Origin: Akebia trifoliata
Taxonomy: Eukaryota; Streptophyta; Magnoliopsida; Ranunculales; Lardizabalaceae
Reading direction: 5' to 3'
Length of the DNA: 64,000 bases
NCBI GenBank assembly: GCA_017979445.1
Contig: CM030706.1
Span: 6,861,595 to 6,925,594 of the forward strand
The notes beneath the pieces were generated by a model. That model was not told the DNA's origin, made no database searches, and was given only the letters and a program-made list of their open reading frames with translations. Below, piece by piece: positions 41,620 through 50,985 of the stretch. The translations under genes were made by a program, and so were the position numbers. The number at the start of each line of letters is the position of its first letter. Positions within the stretch are counted from its first letter, which is position 1.

Positions 41620-43520
41620 ATACCCTCCTCTTTTACCGAGACCTTGTCCTCAAGGTCCATGTCTTGGAATCTCTCTCGCAACTCAACAGTGCTTTCCCAA
41701 GTAGCGTCTTCGACAGGAAATCCATGCCACTTAACTAAACTCTCTTCAACAAAGCGAGAGCCTCTTTTAATCCAACGAGTTTCCAAAATAGCTTCTGGAG
41801 TCATAATAACCTGCCCTGCATCAGTAATAGGTGGTAAATTGGTACTTGTCATACATGACTCACCCACTTTCTTTTTAAGTAAAGAGACATGGAAGACAGG
41901 ATGGATACGGGACCCTTCCGGCAACTTGAGTTGATACGCCACTTTGCCAATACGTTTCTCAACGAGATATGGGCCATAGAATCGACTTGTTAATTTATGA
42001 GATGAGCGTTTAAAAACTGTTTGTTGCCGGTAAGGATGTAGTTTTAGGAAAACTAAATCCCCTTCTTGGAACTCGATGTCACGCCGTTTGGAATCAGCCA
42101 CCTGCTTCATGCGATTACTAGCTGTATGCAAATTGTCCTTTAATTGGCGTAGCACAACATCTCGTGACAAGAGTTGTTGATCTACCTCATGGACTGGAGA
42201 TTGGCCAACTTGGTATTGAGGAATAGTTGGAGGTAGCCGCCCATACAATGCTTGAAAAGGGGTCATCCCTGTGGAGGCGTGATAAGTTGTGTTATACCAA
42301 AATTCTGCCCACGGAAGAAGAGAACTCCATGTTCTTGGTTGCTGATGGACCAAGCAACGTAGATACTGTTCCACACACCTATTGACGACTTCGGATTGTC
42401 CATCCGTTTGAGGGTGATAAGCTGAACTCATCTTCAATTGAGTTCCGGATAACTTGAAGAATTCTTTCCAAAAATGGCTAATGAAGACTGGATCACGGTC
42501 ACTGATAATTGATCGAGGCATTCCATGAAGCTTAACCACACCGTCGACAAACTTTTCAGCCACTGTTTTTGCTGTAAACGGATGAGCCAAAGCCAGAAAA
42601 TGGGCAGACTTGCTTAGTCGATCAACAACAACTAAAATGGTATTTTTGCCATTGGATGAGGGAAGTCCTTCGATGAAATCCATGGTGATATCATCCCATA
42701 CTTGGCACGGGACAGGTAGTGGTTGGAGGAGACCCGCCGGCGCTAATGTTGAAGCCTTGGCTTGTTGACAAACATCACATGATGAAACGTAATTATGCAC
42801 CACCCGATACATAGAGGGCCAATAAAATTGTTGGGAAAGTCGTTTGAATGTTCGCAGCACGCCGGAGTGGCCTCCAAGTGGCGAGTCATGGAATTCTTTC
42901 AATAGTTGGTCAACTATGGGGGAGTTGGGAGGCACCACCACCCGATTTTTGTAGAGAATCAATCCCTTTCGCCATGCATAAGGAGCTCCTGGTTTTTCGG
43001 TAGCTAATTTGCCAATTTTCTCCATATAGGAATGTCCAACAGTTGTAGCTTTAATTTCATCCCATAACTGGACCTGTAAAATAGACAAGGCATTAAGAAG
43101 TGGGCTTCCAGGAATCCGGGAGAGGGCATCGGCTGCTGAATTTTCTCGACCTGGTTTGTAGTGTATCTCATAGTCATATCCAAGCAGCTTGGCCACCCAT
43201 TTTTGCTGTTCTGGTGTACCCACACGTTGCTCTAACAAATATTTAAGGCTACGTTGGTCGGTTTGTATGTAGAACTTTCTGCCTAACAAGTATGGACGCC
43301 AAACTCGGATTGCTTCAATAATGGCTAACATCTCCCTAGCGTATGTAGACCATGAGCGTTTTGAAATTCCCAATGCCCGACTCATAAAGGCAATTGGTTT
43401 TTGTTGTTGAGTTAAAACTGCACCAATCCCATCACCCGAAGCATCAGATTCAATAACAAAGGGTTCATTGAAGTTAGGCATAGCAAGAATAGGAGTGGAT
43501 ATCATGGCATTTTTTAAGGA
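41559..43520 (-). CDS. Chromovirus RNase H, integrase and chromodomain
   Basis: The open frame from just after the TAG at 43521. It begins with the end of RT (ISTPILAMPNF), then RNase H with FVIESDASGDGIGAVL and FYIQTDQRSLKYLLEQ, the integrase zinc region (H...H...CDVCQQAK) and the core with WDDITMDFIEGLP. ISDRDPVFISHFWKEFF and SSAYHPQTDGQSEVVNR follow, giving DDE residues in place. A C-terminal chromodomain (RWIKRGSRFVEESLVKWHGF...ATWE) and a basic tail end at 41559. Chromodomains target integration to chromatin in this family. No break is seen inside this frame. Confidence 0.95.
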   Translation of the reverse strand, partial: SLKNAMISTPILAMPNFNEPFVIESDASGDGIGAVLTQQQKPIAFMSRALGISKRSWSTYAREMLAIIEAIRVWRPYLLGRKFYIQTDQRSLKYLLEQRVGTPEQQKWVAKLLGYDYEIHYKPGRENSAADALSRIPGSPLLNALSILQVQLWDEIKATTVGHSYMEKIGKLATEKPGAPYAWRKGLILYKNRVVVPPNSPIVDQLLKEFHDSPLGGHSGVLRTFKRLSQQFYWPSMYRVVHNYVSSCDVCQQAKASTLAPAGLLQPLPVPCQVWDDITMDFIEGLPSSNGKNTILVVVDRLSKSAHFLALAHPFTAKTVAEKFVDGVVKLHGMPRSIISDRDPVFISHFWKEFFKLSGTQLKMSSAYHPQTDGQSEVVNRCVEQYLRCLVHQQPRTWSSLLPWAEFWYNTTYHASTGMTPFQALYGRLPPTIPQYQVGQSPVHEVDQQLLSRDVVLRQLKDNLHTASNRMKQVADSKRRDIEFQEGDLVFLKLHPYRQQTVFKRSSHKLTSRFYGPYLVEKRIGKVAYQLKLPEGSRIHPVFHVSLLKKKVGESCMTSTNLPPITDAGQVIMTPEAILETRWIKRGSRFVEESLVKWHGFPVEDATWESTVELRERFQDMDLEDKVSVKEEGIDKQPRRSYRLPKPNPKYAT

Positions 43521-46013
43521 CTAGAAAGCAACTTCTGCCTCATCTGACCATCCAAAATGTCCTTTCTTCAAGAGGTTGGTGAGGGGTCGAGCCAAAATGC
43601 CGTAATGGCGGACAAACTTCCTGTAATAACCTGTAAGACCTAGGAAACCACGTAATTCCGAAATATTAGTAGGTCTAGGCCAGTCGAGCATTGCCTTAAT
43701 TTTGGCTTGATCTACCTTTACTCCTTGATGAGTAACAATATGGCCCAAATACTCTAGTTCCTGTTGGCCAAATGCACATTTGCTAACTTTAATGAAAAAT
43801 TGGTTATGCCTTAGAATTTCCAAAGCTCGTTGAACATGTTCAAGATGCATGGTCCAATTGGGGCTATAAATCAAAATGTCATCAAAAAAGACTAGGATAA
43901 ATTTACGGAGGTAAGGGCGAAATATGGAATTCATAATAGCCTGGAAAGTAGATGGTGCATTACAAAGGCCAAATGGCATAACCAAATATTCATAATGACC
44001 ATTATGAGTACGAAAAGCAGTTTTAGGAATATCTGGGGAATGGACACGAACCTGATGGTAGCCGGCCCGTAGATCCAATTTTGTGAAATACGTTGCCCCA
44101 TGAAGTTCATCTAACATATCATCGACTGTGGGAATGGGAAATCGATCTTTAATGGTAACGGCATTTAAAGCTCTATAATCAGTGCAAAAACGCCATGTAC
44201 CATCTTTTTTTTTAACCAGTAAAACAGGAGATGAAAATGGACTGGTACTAGGTCTGATAAGCCCCAATTTTAACATGTCAAGAACTTGTTTTTCAATTTC
44301 AGCTTTTTGGAAATAGGCATACCTGTAGGGTCGTACATTGATCGGTTCGGTGCCTTCTTTAAGGGGAATGCAGTGGTCGACTTCTCTTGTTGGAGGTAGC
44401 TGCGTCGGTTCTTGGAAAATATCAGCATAGGCCTCCAATATTTGTTGCATGTCGGTGTGAACATGGGGCTGTGACACTGCCAAAGATTGTAAGCACATTG
44501 CAAAAGCTGAGCTTCCTTGTCTTACTTCTTTAGTGACTGCCTTCAAAGATGCAGATTGAATGGTTTGTGTGTCGGTGCCTTGTAATTTTCGAGCTTGATT
44601 CTCCCATTTGAACTCCATTGTCATATGTTTCCAATCGCAGACAACTGACCCCAATTGCTCCAGCCATTGTATACCGAATACCAAGTCCAATCCAGTTAGA
44701 GGCAAGGAATATAGAGTAAGGAAAAAAGGAATACCTTGAAGAAGGACATGTACTTGTTCATATCTTCCTCTGCATTGTAGTCGATTTCCATTAGCCACTC
44801 GAACAGTAAATGATTCGGTGGGAATTATTGGTAAATGTAGCAAATTAGCAACTTTCTCACTTATGAAGTTATGGGTAGACCCACTATCAATGAGTACAAC
44901 AACTTCATGGTGTCCTATCTTGGCTGTGACTCGCATGGTTTTGGAAGTTGACCACCCAGTTAGAGCATGTAGTGATATTTCTGGTTCGAATTGGAAGTCT
45001 GGTACAGTATCCTCTGTTGTATCACCTGTGATCTCCTCGAGTGTAATACTATTTTCGCCGGAACATCCTTCGAGCAGCAAGAGTTGTGGTCCTCGACATT
45101 TATGGCCCGTAGTGAATTTATCATTGCAATTAAAACACAAACCTTGAGCACGTCTTTTTTGCATTTCTTCCCAAGATAGACGTTTCACCGTAGGTGCTCC
45201 ATTGGATCTAGCTGGATTAGGAGAGTCCAGTTGTGGTCGGTTGAATTGAGGTGGTCTGGTGAATTTCCGTTGTCGAAGAAGTTGATCTTCTCTTATGCGT
45301 GCAAGACTAATGGCTTCTTTTAGTGATTTTGGTTTGAACACCCTAATCCCTTCTGCAATCTCAGGCTTGAGACCACCCATGAAGGTTCCCACTAGTGCCT
45401 TTTGCGTCCACCCATGTACTCGATTGCCCAATTTTTCAAATTCTTTCTGGTAATCTCGCAGGGAACCCATCTGTCTAACCCGTGATAGTGCCTCGTCGAA
45501 ATCTTCACATTCCGTAGGTCCGAATCGAGCCCATAATTCTTCCTCAAAAATCGACCATGTCACCGTTCTATCTTCCTCCTTGTAAGCTCGTTGTAGCCAC
45601 TGCCACCAGTGATTGGCTTCACCCTCAAGATGGAATGATGCTAGAGATACTTTTTTTGTTTCAGCAGTGCCTTGAAACTCAAAGAATTGATCAACGCGGT
45701 TGAACCACTCAGTTGGATCATCACCAGAATATCTTGGAAACTCGAGTTTAGCCATTTTAGATGAAAAAATTTGTCGATTCCCCTCCGTGTCCTCTCTAGT
45801 TTCCTCCTTGTTGGCGCGAGTGTAACTATCTCGGCTATTATTGTTGTTGCTGGATCCTTCTTTGTTTGGGAATAAGGCTTCGGACAATCTGTTGATAGTT
45901 CCTTCCAGTTGGTGTAACTTGTCAGCAACACCAAGTTCCAGTCTGCTCATGCCATCTTGTAGTCCGCCAAGCCCCGCTTCTAAACTCTCTATCCTTTCTT
46001 TGTTAGATGCCAT
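43521..46013 (-). CDS. Chromovirus gag, protease and reverse transcriptase, ending at an amber codon
   Basis: I start at the ATG at 46013 (MASNKERIE), 24 bp inside the LTR boundary; upstream in-frame codons lie in the LTR and primer site. The frame has ~830 codons. Gag shows FPRYSGDDPTEWFNRVDQFF, with a zinc-binding CFNC motif near GLCFNCNDKFTTGHKC, then protease VLIDSGSTHNFIS. RT shows LVKKKDGTWRFCTDYRALN, YLVMPFGLCNAPSTFQ, the VFFDDILIYS catalytic box and GFLGLTGYYRKFV. It stops at TAG (43521-43523) between RT and RNase H, while the same frame continues open beyond. That single stop is the only lesion seen. Confidence 0.95.
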   Translation of the reverse strand: MASNKERIESLEAGLGGLQDGMSRLELGVADKLHQLEGTINRLSEALFPNKEGSSNNNNSRDSYTRANKEETREDTEGNRQIFSSKMAKLEFPRYSGDDPTEWFNRVDQFFEFQGTAETKKVSLASFHLEGEANHWWQWLQRAYKEEDRTVTWSIFEEELWARFGPTECEDFDEALSRVRQMGSLRDYQKEFEKLGNRVHGWTQKALVGTFMGGLKPEIAEGIRVFKPKSLKEAISLARIREDQLLRQRKFTRPPQFNRPQLDSPNPARSNGAPTVKRLSWEEMQKRRAQGLCFNCNDKFTTGHKCRGPQLLLLEGCSGENSITLEEITGDTTEDTVPDFQFEPEISLHALTGWSTSKTMRVTAKIGHHEVVVLIDSGSTHNFISEKVANLLHLPIIPTESFTVRVANGNRLQCRGRYEQVHVLLQGIPFFLTLYSLPLTGLDLVFGIQWLEQLGSVVCDWKHMTMEFKWENQARKLQGTDTQTIQSASLKAVTKEVRQGSSAFAMCLQSLAVSQPHVHTDMQQILEAYADIFQEPTQLPPTREVDHCIPLKEGTEPINVRPYRYAYFQKAEIEKQVLDMLKLGLIRPSTSPFSSPVLLVKKKDGTWRFCTDYRALNAVTIKDRFPIPTVDDMLDELHGATYFTKLDLRAGYHQVRVHSPDIPKTAFRTHNGHYEYLVMPFGLCNAPSTFQAIMNSIFRPYLRKFILVFFDDILIYSPNWTMHLEHVQRALEILRHNQFFIKVSKCAFGQQELEYLGHIVTHQGVKVDQAKIKAMLDWPRPTNISELRGFLGLTGYYRKFVRHYGILARPLTNLLKKGHFGWSDEAEVAF

Positions 46014-46036
46014 TGTAAATACAGCTCTGATACCAC

Positions 46037-46412
46037 TGATAAGGTCCCAATCAAGGCTGATAACAACAAAATAAACTATTCTCTTTGGGTGAGAATTAAA
46101 CCACAATTGTTGAATGAATATTTTTTTCTTTTATTACTGCACTTCACTGGAACTTAAATAAAACAAAGTTTAACAACTTCTCCTAAACTTACGACTAACA
46201 AATGCAAAATAATAGCTAACAAATGCCAACAACTTTTTCCTATTCCTAAGCATATGAAATTGGAACTAAATTAGTAACAGAATTGAATCGGCTCTACTAG
46301 AAACAGAATTGAATCAACAGCTCCACTAGTAACAGAATTGAATCAGTTCCACTATGTTGCGTATTTTGGATTTGGCTTAGGAAGACGATCGGAACGACGT
46401 GGCTGTTTATCA
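46037..46412 (-). repeat. Chromovirus 5' LTR
   Basis: 376 bp, TGATAAGG...TTTATCA on the plus strand. The flanking sequence beyond 46412 (ggttttgttttggttttc) is not a duplication of the left flank but resembles sequence at 41160-41180. Confidence 0.95.
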
Positions 46413-46704
46413 GGTTTTGTTTTGGTTTTCATGATTTTTTTTTTTCTTTCTTTCTTGGATTACTGTTTAAATAGCTAAAGTACTGATATAATGACCTGAT
46501 GCTTTTTGTTCTTTTTTTTTTCTTTCTAAATTTATTTTTTCCTTTTTTGTTTATCTATTTTATTCAGAGGATGCATATTTTGTATAGTTCTTTTTGAATT
46601 TAGAAACATCTATAACTTGCATCCATTGCAGAATAGTCACCAGAGACTTAGTTTATTACTGCTCAAAATGTAAATATGTTTAGGATGTTTTAATATTTTA
46701 TATA
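46413..46704. other. Foreign region, continuing
   Basis: T-rich, intron-like sequence. The first ~90 bp align with 41150-41240 (the pair 'cttggattactgtt...agctaaagta'), so the gypsy element interrupted a locally duplicated tract. The stretch ends in a polypyrimidine/TATAG acceptor at 46704. Confidence 0.5.
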
Positions 46705-46819
46705 GAGGTGACATGTGGATGCACAAACCATAGGTATGGAGATGCTGTGGGAAGGCTTGGGGTTTTTCTCAATGGTGATCTTGAGATTAACTGGGAGTGT
46801 ACTCCAGGTTGTCAGGAAG
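46705..46819 (+). pseudogene. ULTRAPETALA-like SAND-domain exon fragment
   Basis: The plus frame reads EVTCGCTNHRYGDAVGRLGVFLNGDLEINWECTPGCQE. It is closed by a GTTAGT donor at 46820 and preceded by a TATAG acceptor. The pattern CGCT.HRYGDAV.RL.VF..GDLEI.CECTPGC is the start of the SAND-type DNA-binding domain of plant ULTRAPETALA trithorax-group factors; here the cysteine before ECTPGC is W. No further ULTRAPETALA exons follow within the window, so this is one captured or relic exon. Confidence 0.85.
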
Positions 46820-47646
46820 GTTAGTTTGATCTGTTTTGGGTGATGGGTTCTTCATCTTTTTTTGCATGCTAGATGTTTTTATTATATGTTTCAATTTTCA
46901 AGGATGTATTTCATGGTGATGATCCTTTGATGGGTGTCAACTTTCAAGGGCTGTTGAAGTCTTGAAGATGTTTTGTATTTATACGTAGAAGTGTATGTAG
47001 ATTTGTCTCAGTGATAGACTAAGCAGTTCTAGTGTTTATATCTCTCGTTGTTTTAAGTATTATAGATCAAAACATGTACCTTACGGCAATGTTTGTGATG
47101 ACATGTACCTTTGAACTATAAAATTAGTTTCTGTGTTGATGTGGCAGTGCTCGGAGAATCATAGATTTCTTTCCTTGTATCTCGAGGAAAGAAATCTATG
47201 ATTCTGTGTACTGCCACATCAGCACATTGTTGAACATGGTGGCGAACAAAGTCAATGTAGCACGACTCTTCAAGAAAAGGTATCATCTAGACGTACTGGG
47301 TTTTGTTCCCTTCACCTCCCTCATCAATATGGCATATTAGACTTGCCCTTCTGGATTCAAAATTTTATTTTGGAGTGTTAGTATACAGCCATGGAGGACA
47401 TGTATTATTGATATTTCTGTCTCTCTTTATCAATTTCAGTTCCAACATAGAAAGAAAAAGATCCCATACCCCTAAAACATTTTCTTTCTGAAAATAATGA
47501 ACAATAATGCAGTACTACATACCAGGGAACCTATGCTAACAGATACTCTAAGTTTATAAGCCAGTACCTTCACCCCATGTCTCTTGCACTACTATTAACA
47601 AATCCTACTTGACTTTATCAAGGATTAATCACATTTTTTTTAGCAG
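46820..47646. other. Intron-like spacer between ULTRAPETALA-like and CNGC-like exons
   Basis: No coding signal. Contains a 95-bp near-perfect hairpin (47132-47226, listed separately). A T-rich tract ends in TTTTTTTAGCAG immediately before the CNGC exon. Confidence 0.5.
47132..47226. repeat. 95-bp hairpin (long inverted repeat)
   Basis: The left arm tgtgttgatgtggcagt pairs with actgccacatcagcaca, with one mismatch. The inner arm agaatcatagatttcttt pairs perfectly with aaagaaatctatgattct. The loop is ~10 nt (ttgtatctcg). It could be a very short MITE or a precursor-like hairpin; no evidence of expression. Confidence 0.85.
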
Positions 47647-47862
47647 ATTATGCTATGGGTAGCAATTCCCTCTCTGTTGGATAGAGGATTGACGACGGTG
47701 GTGATGACAGTGTTCTTGATAACGTTCCTTTTCCAATATCTCCTAAAAATCTACCACTCCGTCTGCCTCTTACATTGTATGCAAACCTTCTCTAGATATA
47801 TTTTTGGCACTGTTTGGTGGGGTATTGCACTTAACATTATCGCGTACTTTGCTGCATCACAT
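47647..47862 (+). pseudogene. CNGC2-like channel exon (S4-S5 region)
   Basis: The plus frame from the acceptor at 47646 encodes IMLWVAIPSLL, FLITFLFQYLLKIYHSVCLLHCM and RYIFGTVWWGIALNIIAYFAASH. It closes at a GTAAAT donor (47863). The segment FQ(F/Y)LPKIYH...YIFGT(I/V)WWG..LN.IAYF.ASHV is specific to the CNGC2/CNGC4 class of plant cyclic-nucleotide-gated cation channels, which act in plasma-membrane calcium signalling and immunity. The exon is open throughout but has substitutions (for example LLHC for LMRR). Confidence 0.85.
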
Positions 47863-48524
47863 GTAAATATTCGTTCGACTTCACTATCACCATATCGATA
47901 ACTTCTCTAGTTTTGAGTCTATGTCACTTAACAGTTTCAATAAATTTTTTTATCTATATTGGAGGTACCATAGAGATTGATTTGTTTTTCTTTCCGATAT
48001 ATATATATATGTACAGGGATATTATTGATCGAAGATTAGGCTTACTAAGTAGCATTTTCCTTTCGAAATCCTTGTTCAACTTGAACCAAATTAAAGAAAC
48101 AAAGTTGCTTTTATGTCTAAAATTACCTCATTCATCATTTTCCTTTACAAAGACTCTAGGGTTTCTCTCTTTCCACACACACCATAAAATAGTTAATATG
48201 GTTCTTCCTCTAGTATTAATTAAAATCATAACATGCTCATCAGTTTGAAAATAAATAGCCCCTAAAAATGAAAAATCCAAAACACTTAGAATAAGAAAAA
48301 GAAATGGGACAATTGTAGGGAATTTGATGGGACAACGACCTAACATTTGATTATTAATGCTTTTAACATTTTGTCTTTTTTTTTTTCTTCTTATTTTTGC
48401 ACATGACATAGTTTACTATGATTTCTCCACAAGTGCAAAGTTGGCTAAGCAAAGACGACTACTTTGGATAGAACTTTTGGTCCCCAAATGAAAGCTCCAC
48501 CAAATGACTTATCATTAGGTGAAT

Positions 48525-48549
48525 TTTTTTTTTTTTTTTGATCGATACA
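48525..48549 (-). mobile_element. Tail-only retroposon insertion, 11-bp target duplication
   Basis: About 16 T followed by gatcgatac, flanked by direct repeats ATTAGGTGAAT (48514-48524 and 48550-48560). On the minus strand this is a 9-nt body plus poly(A), i.e. an extreme 5' truncation by LINE machinery. Confidence 0.8.
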
Positions 48550-48878
48550 ATTAGGTGAATTAGATAGGGACAACTTTAGTATATGAGATATATAATAGTT
48601 TGATAATTCATCGTAGGGTTACATGCGAGAGTGAAATTGAACAAAGAAATTAAGATTTTAGGGGGGCTTTTGATAGAAGCATGTAGAGAATTGTCGGATG
48701 GTAATTTCTTTCCAAGTGGTGATGAATTACTCTGGAGGGTAGAATTTTAATACTATGGGGACCATTTATATGTAAATCATACTTTGTTTTGTGTACACTA
48801 TTTTTTTTTTTAATGCTTTTGTCATTCTCTTCTAAGGTTTCATGATCACATGATTGATAAATCTAACTTGATTCACAT

Positions 48879-48904
48879 CAATAAACAAAAAAAAAAAAAA
48901 AAAA
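48879..48904 (+). mobile_element. Tail-only retroposon insertion, ~19-bp target duplication
   Basis: The insert is caataaac plus about 18-20 A. It is flanked by direct repeats AATCTAACTTGATTCACAT at about 48860-48878 and 48906-48924. The second repeat lies just 8 bp upstream of the exon's splice acceptor. Confidence 0.85.
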
Positions 48905-48932
48905 AAATCTAACTTGATTCACATGTGAATAG

Positions 48933-49244
48933 GTGGCGTGTGTGTGTTGGTACTTGCTTGGAATCCAAAGGGCTGTAAAATGCCTTAGAGAGCAATGTAG
49001 GACCACATATGGGTGTGGGCTAATGGCATTAGCATGTAAAGAGCCTATTTATTATGGAACAACCATGGTGAAAGATATAGCAAGATTGGTTTGGGCAAGA
49101 GAGCAAACGTGTCAGATCTATGTGTATAGAAAGTGCCGATAATTTTGATTATGGAGCTTACAAATGGACAGTGCAGCTGTTTAAGAACAATAGCCGTTTG
49201 GAGAAGATATTATTTGCCATCTTTTGGGGCTTAATGACTCTGAG
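48933..49244 (+). pseudogene. CNGC2-like channel exon (after S5 to pore/S6 start), frameshifted
   Basis: It starts after acceptor GAATAG with VACVCWYLLGIQRAVKCLREQC, GLMALACKEPIYYG and IARLVWAR. It reaches a TGA-type frame break near 49140 and resumes in another frame as DNFDYGAYKWTVQLF...RLEKILFAIFWGLMTL before a GTAAGA donor at 49245. CWY(V/L)L.IQR and FWGLMTLS are conserved in plant CNGC2/4. The frame break makes it a pseudogene. The downstream channel exons (cyclic-nucleotide-binding domain) are absent. Confidence 0.88.
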
Positions 49245-49455
49245 GTAAGATACAAATTTCTTAATTTTGACTCATGGTAAGGTGTTACTAGATTATACAA
49301 CGCTCATTATCATCGAAGTTTTATTCTAAAGACTTGGGAAAACAGATTGCATAACTGTAGCACCATCTACATCCATTGAATGAGTATGTCAAGTTGGATT
49401 GTATTATTTGTTTTATGCCATAAATAGGGGTTTTCATTTTTTTATGTTCTCGCAG

Positions 49456-49528
49456 GCTCTATGGTATAAATGTATGCGGTGAAGGAGGAGAATATGAAAG
49501 ACTAATACTTGACTGCCCTGTTTTTAAA
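49456..49528 (+). pseudogene. DPH6-like (diphthine-ammonia ligase) exon fragment
   Basis: A 73-bp block with an acceptor (TCTCGCAG) before and a perfect GTAAGT donor after. It encodes LYGINVCGEGGEYERLILDCPVFK. The signature GIN.CGEGGEYE(T/R)L.LDCP.F is the conserved ATP-binding-domain core of eukaryotic diphthamide synthase DPH6 (MJ0570 family), which amidates diphthine on eEF2. Only this exon is present, immediately after CNGC exons, so it is a chimeric fragment. Confidence 0.85.
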
Positions 49529-50902
49529 GTAAGTTTATCGTTTTCATCTCTTCTAGCAATATAATTTATTTTCCAGCATATGAATCATTGTGTGAATGTG
49601 TACTTTTTAAAGGTCATTCATAAAAATCCAAGCATATGAATTACTTTAATACTGTATTTAGAACTTTTATATTGAAGGTTTACTGATTACTTGAACTTCA
49701 AGCTTCGATTCATAACTCAGTTTTTTGACATTTTGCAATGCAACTCTGATGTCTTGAGTGTCAATTCCAACTTACCTTCGAAAAAATATGCTTGAACTTC
49801 CACAATTTCCATTTTCATTGTTATCATAAAAACAATTAACATTTATCATTTTGGTATTAAAAGAACATGCACGTGGTTAGGGGAATTCTTTGATAATTTC
49901 TACATGTTCAAATCTTTGACATATTAAGAATAATTTTTTCTTTGGAGGGATTATCTTCTGAATTAAAATATAGAGAAATTTCCCAAAACATGATCAACTT
50001 TTGACGAAATTCTGATTTCGGATCACTGTTCATTTTAATTCCCAAACCGTGTACAGGGATTTCACAGGTTTTGTAAGTGACTAACTCATAGGTTTAAAGT
50101 GACAATCTCAAAGGTTTCAAGTAGCTCTCTCACAGGTTCGCTACTTTTTAGCTAGATTGTCACTTGAAAAACCTGTAATCTCGTACATCATGTTTGGGGA
50201 ATGAAAATGAACAGTTAGCCGAATTGGAATTTCGTTATACTTATCTCACGAAATAGTAATTTACTCTAAAATGTACATTATAACTGTGCGTAGTATACTG
50301 CTTGGTTAATCTTTGCTGGAATTAGTTTCTTTTGGAGGAGAACAATGGATTTCGTGGTTAAACTAGTTAAAGTAATCTAAACCCTCCAACTGCATTAATT
50401 AAAGCACAGATATAAGATTGTTTCCTTGCATGGATTTCTCCATGTTTTTATTGACTTTGCTCATTTGGTTTAAATGTAGGATATTTCTCCAAATAAAGAT
50501 TAATAAAACTTTTGTAGTAACTAAAGTACCAAACTATAGAAGTTTGCAAACACTTTTTTAAAAATTGACTATATTCTAAAATCAAGTGGATGGATATATC
50601 CAGTTGGACTTTAAATTTGGTGGAAACTGGTCTCTGTTGACTGCAGAGATGACTACCTTTGTTTTTTTTTCCCAATCGAGTGCAATTTTTTTCTCATATT
50701 GATTTTGTTTACAAGATCAGGCTTTGTTAATTTATGTAGATGAAAATCAATCTTTCATTTTCCATTTGTTCTACATAGCATAATCAGTGTCATGTGTTTC
50801 TAACCTCAAGCAAATGTCAGCATCTCTCTTGTATCTTGGGACCTCTTTGAGCTGTTTCCTGGGTTTTGCAAGTAATTTGTATGTATTTGTGGTTCACAAT
50901 AG
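49529..50902. other. Intron-like or intergenic sequence within the foreign block
   Basis: AT-rich, no recognisable coding segment. Ends with an acceptor-like 'ggttcacaatag' at 50902. Confidence 0.45.
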
Positions 50903-50982
50903 GAGATTGAGAATGAGAAACTAGAGCTAGAACATGTTCAAATAATGGAGGAGAGGATTGCGTGTGCAAAATCAAAAGTTGG
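50903..50982 (+). pseudogene. Unrecognised coding-like fragment (charged, coiled-coil type)
   Basis: Following a splice-acceptor-like CACAATAG, the plus frame encodes EIENEKLELEHVQIMEERIACAKSKV. It is rich in Glu/Leu with heptad-like spacing. It stops being foreign at ~50983, where the tandem-array flank resumes. I do not recognise the parent gene. It may be a fourth captured exon fragment truncated at the breakpoint. Confidence 0.45.
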
Positions 50983-50985
50983 ATT

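Larger units (their letters stand above)
41244..46412 (-). mobile_element. Ty3/gypsy chromovirus, nearly intact, without target duplication
   Basis: 5,169 bp with 376-bp LTRs (41244-41619 and 46037-46412) that differ at only two positions. The initiator-Met primer site tggtatcagagc (minus) lies next to the right LTR. The minus-strand order is gag, protease, RT, RNase H, integrase, chromodomain, so it is a chromovirus. Its short size suggests the Reina clade (tentative). Only one in-frame TAG interrupts the coding region. The flanking pentamers do not match (AGTAT versus GGTTT), unusual for such a young element. Confidence 0.95.
47863..48932. other. CNGC-like intron carrying two poly(A)-tail retroposon insertions
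   Basis: The region is bounded by GT (47863) and AG (48931-48932) and has no coding signal. It holds two tiny retroposition scars (48525-48549 and 48879-48904) and a (TA)n tract near 47998-48010. Confidence 0.65.

Noticed and set aside
39125..50982. Calling the foreign block a Helitron
   Set aside because: The content (same-strand exon fragments) fits, but I found no convincing 5' TC or 3' hairpin-CTRR end at either breakpoint and no Rep/helicase coding sequence.
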